A stretch of DNA of 64,000 nucleotides from Erpobdella octoculata. Taxonomy: Eukaryota; Annelida; Clitellata; Hirudinida; Erpobdellidae. The first letter of the stretch is position 1. The number at the start of each line of letters is the position of its first letter. A program made the position numbers and the translations under genes. The DNA lies in the NCBI GenBank assembly GCA_963978895.1, contig OZ022242.1, positions 11,285,441 to 11,349,440 of the forward strand. The letters run 5' to 3'. The notes below the pieces were generated by a model, which saw only the letters and a program-made list of their open reading frames with translations, had not been told where the DNA came from and ran no database searches. This document shows, piece by piece, positions 23,073 to 35,056 of the stretch.

Positions 23073-23262
23073 CGTGGCAAACCAGAAATTGAAAGAAACA
23101 GAAAGAGAAGAAATAAATAATTAGGGTTAAACAAAAATACAAAAGTAAATAATGGCTGTAAGATCAAAGTTCAATAAAGTTGATGAATAAAAGAAACAGC
23201 TGTGTGATTTTTGTTCTCTCAGAAATTTCATAATTTGAAGTTAAAGTATTTTTATTTTATAC

Positions 23263-23490
23263 TAGCTGGGTTACCCGGCGTTGCCCGGGGATTTTAAAGG
23301 CTTTTTATCGTTTTCTCTCTGGCTCCCGTTTCCTTAACCGCTTGCTTTCCCGTTCCATGTCGCTTTCTCACTCCTGGTCGCTTTTCCGGCCCCGGTCTCT
23401 TTTACTTTTCCCGATCCCGGTTGCTTTTACGCTGTACCGCTCCAGCTTGCTCTTCTTTTCGCTCTTCTGTTCCTCCATTAAATTTTAGAG
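23263..23490 (+). repeat. CTAGCTGGGTTACCCGGC family head, third copy
   Basis: It begins CTAGCTGGGTTACCCGGCGT and carries decayed CCCGTTCC and TCGCTTTC units. The matching 3' tail may be the one ending at 25351, which would make an element of about 2.1 kb; the interior was not resolved. Confidence 0.65.
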
Positions 23491-25155
23491 CCTTCCCAAT
23501 GTGGCTTAGATGGGCTGTAGCGGAATGTTGTGCACAGTCATCAAAATTGATCTGTTCTCCCGTTAACACTTTGTTGTTTGGTTTGCTCGTTTAGTTACGT
23601 CTGAACTTCCTCAATTTTAATTAGTGTTCTTTAATGTATTGGTTCCACTCTGCAAGTGTGATCTTCTGCAAAGGCTTATTATGATTGACTGAAGCTGAAA
23701 AAAAAGAATTTTTTAGTTAACGGCTGCAATAATGTTAAAATCCGCTCATATATCTCAACAGGTTATATTTATTTTAAATACTTGTAAAATTATAAATGCT
23801 TACAATAGATTTATCAAACACTGTTCAACAGCTGCTTTTCGTAAAATCGCTAGTCTTAGTTTTTGAGTTGTTCTTAGTTTTTAAGTGTCATGTCTACAGA
23901 AAGCATATAACGCTACATGTGGCATGTTAATAAATGTTGACCCGTGGCTTTGAAAAATGTGATATAAAACACAGATTGAAATAAAACATGAAGTAATAAT
24001 AATATTAAAAACCTTCAAAGCATTAACTTAATGAATTTTCCGATCATCAATTTGGAACAATCGAAGAGTACCACTTTTATTTAGCAAATGATGCAATTAT
24101 AAATTGAACAAAACAGCAGCAGATTGATAGGCTGGCTTGAGAACTTTGTTCATGATTTTGTTGAAACACAAAAATACTGCACTTGCTTTCATTTCTTTCA
24201 AATTTCATGCACCTCATATATCAGTAAAACTTTTACAATAAATTGGTGTTGCATGTAAGATTTTCTTTAAAATGTAATTTTCTAATTTCCTCTGAAAAGT
24301 AAAAAATAAAATAAGACCGATAAATTAATTCATAATCTTATAGTCATAACTACTCGTGAATAATAATGGTTGTAATGCCATCACATAAAAAAAAACTTAC
24401 CTGCCCAAAAAAATTTCTCATTTACCGATAGGCTGATAGCAAGCTCGTCGCTCAACAATATTAGATGAGGAACAATTGAAGTCAGAAGCCTTGAACGATA
24501 AATATGAACAATGAATTTAAATTTATTTTTCCAATCTGCAACTCCTTTTTGTAAAACACAAAATGTTAGAGCATAATGATAATCTTATAATAATTAATAA
24601 TAATATAACATAATTAAACACGTGCAATGCAACAAACGAAACAAATTGAAAGATACACAGTAAATCATGATTTTAAAAACTAAAAACAAATTACCAAAGC
24701 TTTGCCACTTACTTTTGAATGGGAGATATGAACAATGAATTTCTAATTTGATTTAATTTTAATTTGTTTAGTGACTTATTCTGGAACTCTTTTTGTGAAG
24801 CACAAAATATCTCTAAATAGAAGAAATTCCACCTGCAATTAATTGATTAGTCCTGAAATCCAAAGTTATCTAGATTTAAAAAATAAGTTGCTAAAATCAA
24901 ATATAAAGTTTACCGATAGCAGAGCTGTCGTATGGGAGGTTCGGAAGAGAATGAGCCTCAATGAGCTCTATGAAATCAAAACAAAGGTATCCGGCGGCAC
25001 CATAGATATCTATGGGCGGCACTAAACAACACACATATTTATTTAATTTAATATTTATATTTAAAACCTTTAAAACTTAAGAAAAAAAAAATTAAAAATA
25101 TTTTGTATAATTTAACTATAAATTAATTTTATTTTATTTTGTAGAAAAAAAATTT

Positions 25156-25351
25156 ACTCCAACTTACTACCGCTGACCAAAACGTTTTTTGTCCATAAAA
25201 CATCAACGAAGAAACCAATTTATTTAAAATTTTACAGGAACCACCGCTTGAATAAGATACATAAGTGTGCCAAATTTCAATTAAATCTGTTCGGCCGTTT
25301 ACATTTTATGTCCGAACAAACAAACAAACATTTCATTTTTATATATAAGAT
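25156..25351 (+). repeat. 196-bp element tail, copy 1
   Basis: It starts ACTCCAACTTACTACCGCTG, contains GTGCCAAATTTCAATTAAAT and ends ATTTTTATATATAAGAT. It is nearly identical to copy 2 450 bp downstream. Confidence 0.9.
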
Positions 25352-25401
25352 AGAATAGTTAGAATGAAAAATATAAATCATGAACTCAGTCAATAGGAAA
25401 A

Positions 25402-25404
<3 letters not shown>

Positions 25405-25473
<69 letters not shown>

Positions 25474-25539
25474 ACACCTATATATATATACACATATATA
25501 TACATATATATATATACATATATATTTATATACGTATAT

Positions 25540-25570
<31 letters not shown>

Positions 25571-25600
25571 CATATACATATATTACATTACATATATATA
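25405..25600. repeat. (TA)n array with CATATA variants
   Basis: Almost pure TA dinucleotides with scattered C and G. It lies between the two 196-bp copies and is likely to form cruciforms. Confidence 0.95.
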
Positions 25601-25605
25601 TATAT

Positions 25606-25801
25606 ACTCCAACATACTACCGCTGACCAAAACGTTTTTTGTCCATAAAACATCAACGGAGCATCCAATTTATTTAAAATTTTACAGGAACCACCGCTTG
25701 AATAAGATACATAAGTGTGCCAAATTTCAATTAAATCGGTTCGGCCGTTTACATTTTATGTCCGAACAAACAAACAAACATTTCATTTTTATATATAAGA
25801 T
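25606..25801 (+). repeat. 196-bp element tail, copy 2
   Basis: Same length as copy 1 with only a handful of substitutions (for example GGAGCATCC against GAAGAAACC). The near-identity points to a recent duplication or gene conversion. Confidence 0.9.
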
Positions 25802-27369
25802 TTTTTAGCTGTCGATTGTTAAGTCGAACGTTTTTGGTTTGAAATTATTTAACTAAAAAATGTGAAGGGAACCTACAGTTCACAACTAGCAGTGATAAAT
25901 ATCTATATATATGATGGAAATAATTGTGTGAATGAGGATTTTGATGGGCAATTGAATAAGAAAAATGATGCTACTTATGATGACGGCTGTTGCTGATATA
26001 ATTACGTTGAACAACTGAACATATATTAATAGAAAAATAAGAAAATGTTGTTATTAAAAAATGTACATTAAAATTTATTTGATAATTGATTTTGCAAACA
26101 ACACGGTTGAAAATTAATTATCGTTTGTATATTTCAAATAATAAAAGTTTTTTAGATTAAAATAAATGAATTTATTTAAATACAATTTTCCTAAGTTCGA
26201 GGAAGATGTCATGACAACATGTAAATCAAACCAAATCATTTGTAATGCACAAAGATTTATAAAAAAATTCTTAAATATCCTAAATTAATTATTTTTAAAA
26301 CACTATTTTGTTCTATTTTCTACAATTATAACTATAGATTTGATATTTAAAAATTACTTCCCATCACTGATCATTATACTGCCATATTATATTCAACATT
26401 AAATTATAGCCGTATAAAGACTAAAGAGAGTATTGAACTGCAGAAAAATACTACAACGTATAAACTAGTTACTCTTTCAAACCCATCTATTCATCCGCCT
26501 AACCACTTTTAACCACTTTTCAAGTTTCTACAAGCTTCTGAAATAGGTTTATGGAGAGCATTTACAAGGCATAATAATAAAAAAAGAGAGGATTTCTTCC
26601 ATACAAACTCTTTTAACGAGCCATTAATCTTCATGACTACAGGGCTTAAGTGATATATGAAACAGAAACTTGCCTGGACGAATACTTATTTATATTTACT
26701 CTCCTTAAATTCAAACTTTCGTAAAAATAATAATTTTTTGGTAGCCGGATGTAAAACACATTTTGACTTTTAAAATGAATGAACAAGAAAGACACTTTTT
26801 GTGTTTTAAATATAATTATTTTCCAAAGAAATTGTAAAGTAATAACATATTTATATTATTACCCCTTTTCATGCACTCTAAACAGTCTTTATTATGAATC
26901 AGTAATTGCGAATGAATTTATTATTTATTTATTTATTTATTAAACAGTATTAATGTAATAAACATTTGTATCGCAATCTAGCATTATTAATATAATTCAG
27001 AAGACTAGAATAACATCACTGGGTTATAAAAGGATGAAACATTAAACATGACCTGGAATATAGCATATTTGGAAACTCTCTTGTATATTGTCATTTGAAA
27101 ATCGTTTTATGGTCGGCCGCTATGTGTGCTTACACAGTTTACTATGTACTCAACCAAGGATGTCATTTGCAAACAGTAAACTAACTACAAAAAATAATTT
27201 TTTGTACCATAAAGTTAATATTACGTGTACATTTTGTGCACAAGAAGTGACAAGAACAAAAACCTCGGCTAGTTTGCGTTACTGAGAACACGTTTTGTGA
27301 GTGTATGTCACTGTGCTCGTACTGAACATAAATAATTTCATTTGACGATGGTTTGGCTTGTTCATATGG

Positions 27370-27560
27370 CATTGTGGTGTGTGTGGTTGGGTTTTTATAT
27401 CTGTGTGATTGGGTTCTTATATGCATGTGTTTAAGTGTGGTTAAGGTCTTATATCTGTATGTTTGTGCGTGGTTGGGTTCTTTTTGACTATGTGTTCATG
27501 TGGGGTTGGATTCTTATATCTATGCGTTTGTGTGTGTGTTCCTTTGTTTATGTCTTAGTG
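27370..27560. repeat. Degenerate minisatellite of GTGTGGTTGGGTTCTTATAT
   Basis: Five or six units of about 30 bp with many changes. Confidence 0.7.
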
Positions 27561-28894
27561 TTGTTGTGTGTAATTTGCATTATTTGAATATGTTTAAATG
27601 TATTGCAATTTTTGAAAAGGAGTTGTTTAATGTTTATAAAGTTAGAAATAGTTACCAAATAAACAAACGTAGACATACAATAAAAGAAACTGGCAAAAAA
27701 TAAGAAACGGACACAACCTGACAAACGGAGCAACGCGGCACTACGTAGGCGTATAAAAGAAGCCGCCTAACGTCTTGAAATTGAAGACTTGCGTGTCAAG
27801 ATCTGGAGTCTTACCTGCAAGATTAAAATGTATCCCCGCGTCATCTTCAATGTCATCTTCAATGTCATCCTGCCTTTTCTATTCTTTCACCTGTACTCTC
27901 ATTTTGTGTCCGTCTTTATGGGGGGGGGGGGGGAGATAACAGCTGTGATGTTGGGTCGTGCGAGGTTAGATGATTCGTAGAAGAAATTTAACGGGCTCTG
28001 AGATGCCGCAAGGGTTAATGAAGAGCCACTTATCAAAACTTTAGTTTGAAAGAAATATTTATAGTAGAAATAAATTTTGCATTAAATAAGTGATTTTGTT
28101 TATAAAATATTCAAGCAAGAACTTTATTTGATACCTTACTTCCGCAGTCACTTTCTTCCTGTTATCTTTCAATTTGAGCCAAGTCCGCATTTTAATGGCG
28201 CATTCACGAATCTGAAAGTGAATTTTTTTTATTTAATTCTTAAAAGTTTTTTTAGCGTGAAATTGAAGCTTTCACGTTCAAAGAATCTTTTTTGCCACTT
28301 CAAAGAACTTGCAGCAATTTTGCCTTCGTCTACTGAATGTTACTTGATTCGTTGCCTGGAGCTTTGTTTCGTTATTCTGCACAGAAATACATATTATTTA
28401 ATTGAATTTATAAAATATTAATTTAATTAAATAAAAATTAGAAATTATTTTTGTGTCATTTTATCAGATATAACGGTCATCGTCATGTGATTGAGGATTC
28501 CGTGACAGGTTCAAATGAATGCGGCTGCCATGTTTTTTCGAATCTGAAAACCCGAAAATATGTCAAACAATAATCGCATTGGTACTCGAATAATATTTTT
28601 TTTAGAAAATCTCATCAAACCTTTAGAGAAAAATTAGTAATTGATAAAATTCTTATTTGTTTTTTTAAACTTGTTTGAAAAAACAAACTGAATAACCCGG
28701 TGACCTCTTAACTAAAAAAGGGAAATAAAAAAAAAATAAACAACATTATTGACTGAATGAATTAGTTGATGAATTCATGAATGAGGGCATGCATTTGTTT
28801 AGAATAGAGGTATGAAAGTGGTTTTTTTTTCAAATGCCTTTCTCGGTTGCACTAGAAGAGCGTACATGATAATTGCATACATGACATGACAATT

Positions 28895-28898
<4 letters not shown>

Positions 28899-28967
<69 letters not shown>
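28899..28967. repeat. (AT)n microsatellite
   Basis: About 34 uninterrupted AT dinucleotides, 200 bp before the 3' end of the LINE. Confidence 0.97.
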
Positions 28968-28968
<1 letters not shown>

Positions 28969-29104
28969 TTGTACACACATAGACCAATGCGTACATTCAC
29001 TATATTATAATGCATTAACTTGAATTTGTATTATTTTAATAATTTTTAATAAGTTCAACTTCGTCCTGGAAATATCTCAGTTTGTCTTGTTTGTTTATGT
29101 TTAT

Positions 29105-29112
29105 CATTGTTT
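29105..29112 (-). terminator. LINE polyadenylation signal
   Basis: On the minus strand GCCCAATAAACAATG contains AATAAA close to the element's 3' end. The position is read by eye and may be off by a few bases. Confidence 0.6.
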
Positions 29113-29398
29113 ATTGGGCATACAAAAACACATTAAAGAAACACATAAAAATTGAAATAAAAGCATGCAACAAAAAATGAATGAGTAGTGCCCAAAAGGA
29201 ACATCCGAAGAGATGAATCTCGCTTGAGGATGACCAGTGCAGATGAAACATTTACGAATAATAATAATACAGGTACATACAATACAATAAATTTAGAATG
29301 GTAAAATAACTGAAATAAATTACTAAGATGAACAAAATAACAAAATTTAACATTTAATAATATACAATATACGTTCGAATCTGAGATGATAGAATATA

Positions 29399-29779
29399 TT
29401 ATAATTTTAATAAGTGAGATTTAAGACGAGATTTAAATAATGAAAAGGACTCAGAGGACTGTATTGAAATAGGGATGACTGAATATGTACGCGGACCTAA
29501 ACATTTAATAGAAAAGGTTTTTAGTCTTGTGTTTGCAAATTCTGGACGGAAAAGATTAGATGATCGCAAAAAATGGGTATGAATATCGGACGACTTCAAG
29601 AAGAAATCATGAAAGGATTGAGGTAGAGTAGAATTAGAATATTTATACATAAAAGAACCAATTTGAAACAGATTGACTTGATAAATGTTTAAAAGCTTAT
29701 TTTCAGTAAATTTTGACTTACAAGAAGAAAGAGGATGTAAAAAAAAATAATACGGATGAGTCGTTTGAGCAAAATGTGT
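29399..29779 (-). pseudogene. LINE ORF2 C-terminal tail in a shifted frame
   Basis: This frame reads THFAQTTHPYYFFLHPLSSC, then NKLLNIYQVNLFQIGSFMYK, and then a segment ending SIQSSESFSLFKSRLKSHLL. Such a tail (YxPP or HTxPLF, LLN(I/V)xQI, then GPxxWNxLP and F(K/R)xxLKxxLL) normally ends CR1/L2/Jockey-like ORF2 proteins. It follows the truncated frame without the usual LQKRxIRII segment. Confidence 0.8.
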
Positions 29780-32481
29780 AAAGAAAGAAGACGAGTTGGG
29801 TAATTAGAAGCCAAAACAATATTGCAGTAAGAAATATAGGGAAAGACAAATGCATAATACAACATAATACAAGTTTTTGTGTCTATAAAACGACGTAATC
29901 TATACATAATTCCAATATACTTAGAAACTTTAGATTTAACATGCTTAATGTGATCAGTCCATGTTAAATGTTGATCAAGAAACACACCTAAAAATCTATA
30001 TGAGGTGACACGGGTAATAGAAACACCAGAAATGCTGAGACATGACTTTGTAATAATAGATTTACTCTTTGGATGAAATATGATATAGTTGGTTTTTTTT
30101 ACATTTAAAGAAAGCTTATTGGCACAAAACCAATCATAAATACATATGAGACCATTATTAACGCTGTCAAATAAAATGTTCAAATTGTCACCAGAAGCAA
30201 ACAGACTAGTGTCATCAGCAAATAAAGAAAAACTGAACAGGTTAGAAATTAAAGGTAAGTCATTGATATATATAATAAATAGGAGTGGACCCAATATAGA
30301 GCCCTGTGGTACGCCACAGTTGATGGGTAAAGATTGTGATAACACATTGTTGTAGCAGACATATTGTGATCGGTTCTTCATGTAATCCCGAAACCAGTCA
30401 AGAGGAACTCCCCGGACTCCATAGTACTCAAGCTTCTTCAATAATATTTCATGATTTACAGTGTCAAATGCTTTTGCAAGGTCTAGGAATAGGCCAATGC
30501 CAAAGTTTCCTTGATCTAGAGCTTCAGCGATTTTGGATTGAAGAACAACTAGTGGCATGTATGTGGAGTGGTTTTTTCTAAATCCATATTGGTATGGTGA
30601 AAGGAGAGAAAACTTTAATAGGTAACTGTATAATCTTGTGTGCATAACTTTTTCAAAGAATTTGGAAAAATAAGATAATATTGAAATGGGCCGATAATTT
30701 GTTACATTATTTTTTTCACCGGATTTATGAAGTGGAACAACTTTAGCAATTTTCAATTGGTCAGGAAATATTCCAAATGTTAGGGAACTATTGATCAGAG
30801 ATGTTAGAGGAGAGACAATTAGTTGGATAGATTGACTTGCTATTAGAGGATCAATACCATCTGGACCACAACTTCTAGATGTTTTTAAACTTTTTGCAAT
30901 TTTGAGGATTTCAGTTGATGTTACTGGTGTGACATTCATGGAATCGACCACTTGGTTCTTGAGGAAGTCAGTGAAATAAGAACCCTGAGAGTGAATTTGT
31001 TTTGCAAGGCTTGACCCAATGTTTGAGAAATACTTGTTAAACATATCAGCAATCAGAGAAGGTGAACTTATTTCGGATCCATCATTTGTGAGAAAATTTT
31101 CCTGATGCTCTTTTGATTTGAATTGGCCTAGTAAAGTCTTTATCAATTTCCAGATTGCATTAATATTACCTTCATAAGATTCAAATTTAGAAGAGTAGTG
31201 TTGTTTGATTGTGGTTGTTTTTAAGGATTTAAATTTATTGCGACAAGTTATGAATTTTCTTCTATTTTCTTCTGATGGGTGTTTTAAAAAATTACGATAG
31301 AGAATGTTCTTTTTACGGCAGTGTCTGAAAAGTGTAAAGTTCATCCATTCATGGTCAAATTTTACTTTTTTCTGTCTGGGTTTCTCAAGAGGAAAACAGA
31401 AATTATATGCAAGGAGATATTCTTTCACAAATAATGAATAAGCAGATGTCACTTTACCATTTTCACCTTGTTGAATGACTTCAGTCCAATCTTTGTTAGT
31501 TAATTTAACATGGAACAAATTACTGTTTTTAAATTGTCTTTTGAAGTTTTTTTGATCTTTAGAAATGGTTATTTGAAAAGCAAGATCAAGAGAAAGGTAA
31601 AGTGGAAAATGGTCAGACAAATCATCAATCAGTATCTTTGAGAGCGTATTTTGAAGAGGGAAGTTTGTGAAGATATTGTCGATTGCTGTTGCTGTCGTAG
31701 AACTTTTCCGTGTTGGTTTTATAAAAGCAGGAAACAATAAATGAGATGCAAATGTGTTCAAAAAATCAGAAACAAGAGAAGCATGAACTTCATCTAACAA
31801 ATTTATGTTAAAGTCACCCAGCAGTAGAATAGTAGTGTTATGGTGATCAATGGAAGTTAATAAAAGATTCAATTCGTCAAGAAAAGTTTGTAAATTTGAG
31901 TTTGGTGGTCGATATATCACCCCAGCAATAAATTTTTTATTATTACAACTAAAGGAAACCAGTAACGATTCGAATGAGGAGATTAGTAAATTTTTGTCCT
32001 GGTGGACCAAAATGGAGCAGGCGATAGAAGCATCGATGAAAAAACCCACACCCCCACCTTTTTTACCCTCACGAGGTTTTGAAAAAAAATTGTAGTGTGG
32101 GATGAATATACTGTCAGAGTTTTCTTTATTTAGCCAGGTTTCAGTTACAGCTACAATTTTAGCTGAGGACATGTGCATTAGTAAGATTAAATCTTGAACT
32201 TTATGTACGAGACTTCTGCAATTTACATGAAGGAATGATAATTTCTTATTAGTTGAGTTTTTAATTAAATTGGAAAGATTATCTGGTGTTAAATATGTAA
32301 CTGGATCGTAAAATTGATATAAAAAATGCTGATCTGGATCAATGTGTCTGTCAAATAAACAAAAGACTTCCTTCATTTCTCCTAACTCGTTATGCAGACT
32401 TGTCATATTTGTTGGTGTTAAAGTTGTAGACTTTTCAGGAGGATGCAGATGGAAAAGGCTGTCGAGATTCTCTTTTAGCAC
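29689..32481 (-). pseudogene. LINE ORF2: endonuclease and reverse transcriptase, C-terminus broken
   Basis: The open frame is 930 residues. The endonuclease is at about 82-300: LHVNCRSL, VAVTETWLN, IYRPPNS, LLGDFNINLL, TAIDNIF and DLSDHFPLY carry the expected N, E, D/N and SDH residues. The reverse transcriptase is at about 575-830: YRPISILSYFSKFFEKV, YGFRKNHST, FLDLAKAFDTVNHEILL (first Asp), GVPQGSILGPLLFIIYINDL and LFADDTSLFASG (catalytic Asp pair at about 756-757). FLGVFLDQHLTW follows. All core catalytic residues are present. The last 15-20 residues are out of frame, and the proper C-terminus continues separately from about 29779. The enzyme nicks target DNA and copies its own RNA there. 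Confidence 0.93.
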
Positions 32482-32830
32482 ACCGCCTTTTGTAGGCCTC
32501 CTCTGCTTGAATACGAGTTAAATCCCTGTTTATGTAAACTTGGCGAAATTTGACTTCAGAAGAGCTTCTAAGTATGACCGCAGAAGAGAGAAGATCTTTT
32601 ACATCATCAGGACTGTTTAGCGTGACACAGATTTTGACATTGTCTTTTCCTAGTCTGCGAGTTTTGAGTATGCGAGGTTTAACAGTGAGGGCTTCTTCGC
32701 AGAAAGTTTCGACAAGTTTTTGATCAGTAATTTTTGAGTCAGTAGGCGTAGGCAATCCAGTAATAATAACATTGTTGGCTCTTATTTTAATATCTTCTCT
32801 TTCTTTAATAACACTCCTATATTTAAACAT
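32435..32830 (-). pseudogene. LINE ORF1 C-terminal part (RNA-binding-like)
   Basis: The 131 codons include REDIKIRANNVIITGLPTPT, RLGKDNVKICVTLNSPDDVK and INRDLTRIQAEEAYKRR. The pattern xxNVIIxGLP...RLGxxxxKIxVxLxSxxDxxxLL...RDLTxxQ fits the RRM-like part of ORF1 proteins in CR1/L1-type LINEs, which bind the element's RNA. The N-terminal part is missing. The frame overlaps the start of ORF2 by 47 nt. Confidence 0.75.
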
Positions 32831-33054
32831 TTTAAAAATTCTTTAGAACAGAATTAAATAGCTATTTGCTTGCTATGTGTTGACCTGTTTTGTGCTACTT
32901 CATATCCCAGTTGACTGAAAATACTAGTTTCGGAAATTTACTCTTATTCTGTTTCCGGAAATGAATGCATCATTAAATTCTTTATAATACTTCACTGTGT
33001 TTGCTTGCTTGAGCCATACGTTGGAACCTTTTGACACTTTTTGACACTAACCTC

Positions 33055-33500
33055 CCGTTATCCAATCAAGCTGAAATTTGGTGAGTTTATTTATCGTCAG
33101 AGACTTAACATTTTATTAAATTTCCAGATCTATTGAACACAATTTCAATGAGCTATAGAATAAAACTAATAAAAACCTATTTTTTAAATACAAAATTTGC
33201 TGTTGAAAAATGAACCATCAGTTTTAGTTTACTTAAAAAAGCAGTATTTTATTTTTTGATTTAAAAATGTATAACAGAAACTTTATTTTATCCATATTGA
33301 TTCGAAAGTTTCTTATATTTTTCATCCTCACATTCTTCTCATATCGAGTATCTAGAAAACTGTGTTGAATGTTTTTCTATTTTATAGAAGTATTATTATT
33401 AACAAATAATTTACAATTAATTAGTAGCTTCCGAATTACAAAAATATAGAAAAGTTTTGAAAAACGAAGTTTTTTACGGTTCACTTGTTTTCAGTTTTAT
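33055..33500 (+). repeat. Dispersed repeat related to 38700-38965
   Basis: It shares CCCGTTATCCAATCAAGCTG (CCCGCTATACAATCGAGCTG in the other), TTAGTAGCTTCCGAATTACA and a shared ending TTTTTTACGGTTCACTTGTT. A weaker relative of its start lies at 38550 and another near 63605. Confidence 0.7.
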
Positions 33501-33942
33501 ATTCCTCAAAATCGCGTTTTATATCACCAATGCTAGTAGGAGATAGAAAAAACAGCTGAGTTAGCATTCTGTCAGCTCTCCAAAATTAAACCAAGATCAC
33601 TAAATTTCACTTTTATCACGCATCTGTCGGTTCACTGAAATGAGTGCAGAGGCGATCAAGAGTGGTAAAAGAAACAGATGTCTTGAGGTGCCAAATATGT
33701 AAAATACACATTAAAATTTTATGTATTTATAAATTTTAAATGTTATATTAAGATAAACTTATCAACAGTGCTACGAGAAAGTAGACATTTCGAACCAATG
33801 ACTGATGATAAACAAACTATTCTGAAAATAAAGGATAATCACTCTTTCCTTTTATATTTAAAAAAAAACAACTATGAAAAATTAAAAAAAACAACAATTA
33901 TTTAAAAATAAATTAAAGAAGCATATGACAATGTTGTCAAAA

Positions 33943-34060
33943 ATTTTCATCGTCATAATAACTTTTAACCGGGGTAATATTTTTACAATACGATTTCGCT
34001 ATACAATATTTCAGCTGTCTTAATCTTAAAAGCATGTTTTTAATTTTTTAAATTAATTTT
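33943..34060 (+). repeat. Dispersed repeat related to 41689-41810
   Basis: Both copies contain ATCGTCATAATAAC-like words, AATATTTTTACAATACGATT (TATATTTTTATAATACGATG) and CGCTAT, in the same order. Confidence 0.6.
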
Positions 34061-34300
34061 CACCTGTTAAGACGAACGTTGATTAGCTTTACTAGAAAAA
34101 TTCTCCGAGAAAATGGCATGTCTACATTTCATATATACATATTCTCAGTTGGCGCCATTTAGTGCCTTGTCCTCGTGCACGAAATTGCCTTGCAGCGCAT
34201 TTAAATGAGTGCACACGTCGAGCCTTTCTACGTAATAAAACAACTAATGATTAATGCTAGATATCTGTGACTATTTCAGTATAAATCCGTTTTCTCGATT

Positions 34301-34525
34301 GGTCTTTATTGTTATCTCTTTCGCTTCTTTCGCCTCTTCTTCTTCTTCTTCCATCTTATACGAAGGACAGACGCAGAGCCACACAGACATTAAAAAGGAA
34401 AAAGAAAAATCAGCTTCAAATTGTGTGGATTTGGCGGTGTGTCTCCGAGAGATAAGAAGGCTTTCCATTCATACAGCGAGCAGAAGAGAAGAAATAGAGA
34501 CTGAAAGAGAAAAACAGGAGGACTA
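34301..34525. other. TCTTC/GAAAG-rich stretch before the minisatellite
   Basis: Low-complexity pyrimidine then purine sequence. The open frames here have no recognisable domain. Confidence 0.5.
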
Positions 34526-34532
34526 AGAAAGA

Positions 34533-35056
34533 AATGGTTGGGTAGGTGGATCGTGGATGGGTAGGTGGCTCGTGGGTGGGTAGGTGGTTCGTTGGTGAGT
34601 AGGTGGCTCGTGGGTGAGTAGGTGGCTCGTGGGTGTTTAGGTGGCTCGTGGGTGTTTAGGTGGCTTGTGGTTGGGTAAGTGGCTCGTGGGTGGGTGGGTA
34701 GGTGGTTCGTTGGTGAGTAGGTGGCTCGTGGGTGAGTAGGTGGCTCGTGGGTGTTTAGGTGGCTTGTGGTTGGGTAGGTGGCTCGTGGGTGGGTGGGTAG
34801 GTGGCTCGTAGGTGAGTAAGTGGCTCGTGCGTGAGTAGGTGGTTCGTGGATGGGTAGGAGGTTCGTGGGTGTGTAGGTGGCTTGTGGGTGTGGGTGTGTA
34901 GGTGGCTCCTTGGTGTGTAGGTATGTAGCTCGTGGGTGAGTAGGTTGCTCGTGGGTGGGTAGGTGGCTCGTGGGTGAGTAGGTGTTGCTCGTGGGTGGGT
35001 AGGTGTTGCTCGTGGGTGGGTAGGTGGCTCGTGGGTGGGTAGATGGCTCGTGGGTG
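34533..35056. repeat. Minisatellite of GTAGGTGGCTCGTGGGTGG units
   Basis: About 27 units of 16-24 bp. A higher-order block (two or three units ending GTGTTTAGGTGGCTTGTGGTT) is repeated at about 34640 and 34755. Pro/Thr/His-rich minus-strand frames are artefacts. Confidence 0.93.

Larger units (their letters stand above)
29090..32850 (-). mobile_element. Non-LTR retrotransposon (LINE), 5'-truncated, minus strand
   Basis: The order on the minus strand is: the end of an ORF1, overlapping ORF2 with apurinic-type endonuclease and reverse transcriptase, a C-terminal tail in another frame, and a 3' UTR with an AATAAA near 29107. The tail of ATAAAC-like words ends near 29090. The protein places it in the CR1/L2/Jockey-like group; the exact clade would need a tree. 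The 5' end is near 32850, inside ORF1. It is antisense to the host gene, in its largest intron. ORF2 is open over 930 codons, so the insertion is fairly young. Confidence 0.92.

Noticed and set aside
28128..28421. 97-codon open frame with varied composition
   Set aside because: The codons are AT-driven Phe/Leu/Ser and no FN3, Ig or transposon motif is present; considered and discarded as one of the missing FN3 exons.
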